Below are positions 63,767 through 64,000 of a stretch of DNA of 64,000 bases, one piece after another. The notes beneath the pieces are model-generated. The model did no database searches and had not been told where the DNA came from. It saw only the letters and a list, made by a program, of their open reading frames with translations. The translations under genes were made by a program, and so were the position numbers. Each line of letters begins with the position of its first letter. The stretch's first letter is position 1. The stretch is from Antedon mediterranea (Eukaryota > Echinodermata > Crinoidea > Comatulida > Antedonidae): positions 3,596,001 to 3,660,000 of the forward strand of contig NC_092679.1 in the NCBI RefSeq assembly GCF_964355755.1, read 5' to 3'.

Positions 63767-63779
63767 ATGGCTTCAAACG
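63767..63779 (+). CDS. first coding exon of a gene leaving the window
   Basis: CAAACCATGG is an ideal Kozak context; ATG GCT TCA AAC G is followed by a perfect donor GTAAGT (63780). A TATTTTAG acceptor-like word ends at 63755, so the visible 5' UTR may start at 63756 or further up. Only four residues (MASN) are seen, so the product cannot be read. In humans, TDP1 lies head-to-head with EFCAB11, which makes that a candidate by position only. Confidence 0.6.
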
Positions 63780-64000
63780 GTAAGTCTATTTTGAATACAT
63801 ATTTATATTTAAGTTCTACAATTTATTATTGTTATGCTGTAAAGTTTGAAATCCATCATAATAAACGCATAAATAAATAGGCCAGTACCGGCGTACACCA
63901 CCACCAGGCTAGGCCTGGCTAAGCTCGACTCATAAATAGAAGCCAGTTAATGAGTTAGGCTAAGCCTATCTCCCCGTGTAGAGTAGGAAAGGAGTTGTAG
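63780..64000 (+). other. start of the first intron of the right-edge gene
   Basis: AT-rich start, then GGCCTA-type words; no further exon is visible before the window ends. Confidence 0.5.

Overview
This is a eukaryotic, intron-rich, AT-rich, low-density genomic window. The protein families present, the frequent GGCCTA-type words, the dense short inverted-repeat transposons and the gene order point to a marine invertebrate deuterostome, most likely an echinoderm. The phylum is an inference and I cannot fix the species.

Layout, left to right. (1) 366-1925, minus: a three-exon gene for an unrecognised basic, repeat-tailed protein. (2) 2.1-2.8 kb: a probable divergent promoter. (3) 7.5-19.6 kb, plus: aftiphilin (AFTPH), an AP-1/clathrin trafficking accessory protein, in seven coding exons; its introns hold two related 17-bp minisatellites, many MITEs and a hammerhead-ribozyme-like core. 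(4) 19.6-33.8 kb: AFTPH 3' flank, repeat-rich intergenic DNA with tRNA-like SINE pieces, then a long AT-rich stretch that is probably the 3' UTR of the next gene. (5) 33811-34623, minus: an intact SERTA-domain transcription cofactor gene (SERTAD2/CDCA4 type), tail-to-tail with AFTPH as SERTAD2 is in vertebrates. (6) 34.6-52.5 kb: non-coding, with a Helentron-like element, MITEs and weak promoter candidates. (7) 52792-57601, minus: a complete 14-exon tyrosyl-DNA phosphodiesterase 1 gene (TDP1, 629 aa) with an unusual N-terminus carrying a UIM-like helix and a PAR-binding zinc finger. (8) 57790-63706: a 5.9-kb nested insertion, a young LTR retroelement with identical 247-bp LTRs whose left edge was later hit by a TTAA-type DNA transposon. 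(9) 63767 onward, plus: the first coding exon of a gene that leaves the window.

The nested insertion splits what was a head-to-head promoter of about 250 bp shared by TDP1 and the right-edge gene. The AFTPH-SERTAD pairing, and perhaps the TDP1 divergent pairing, look like microsynteny retained with vertebrates. Exon boundaries for AFTPH and TDP1 were worked out by hand; every junction keeps frame and has GT-AG ends. No database search or alignment was run.
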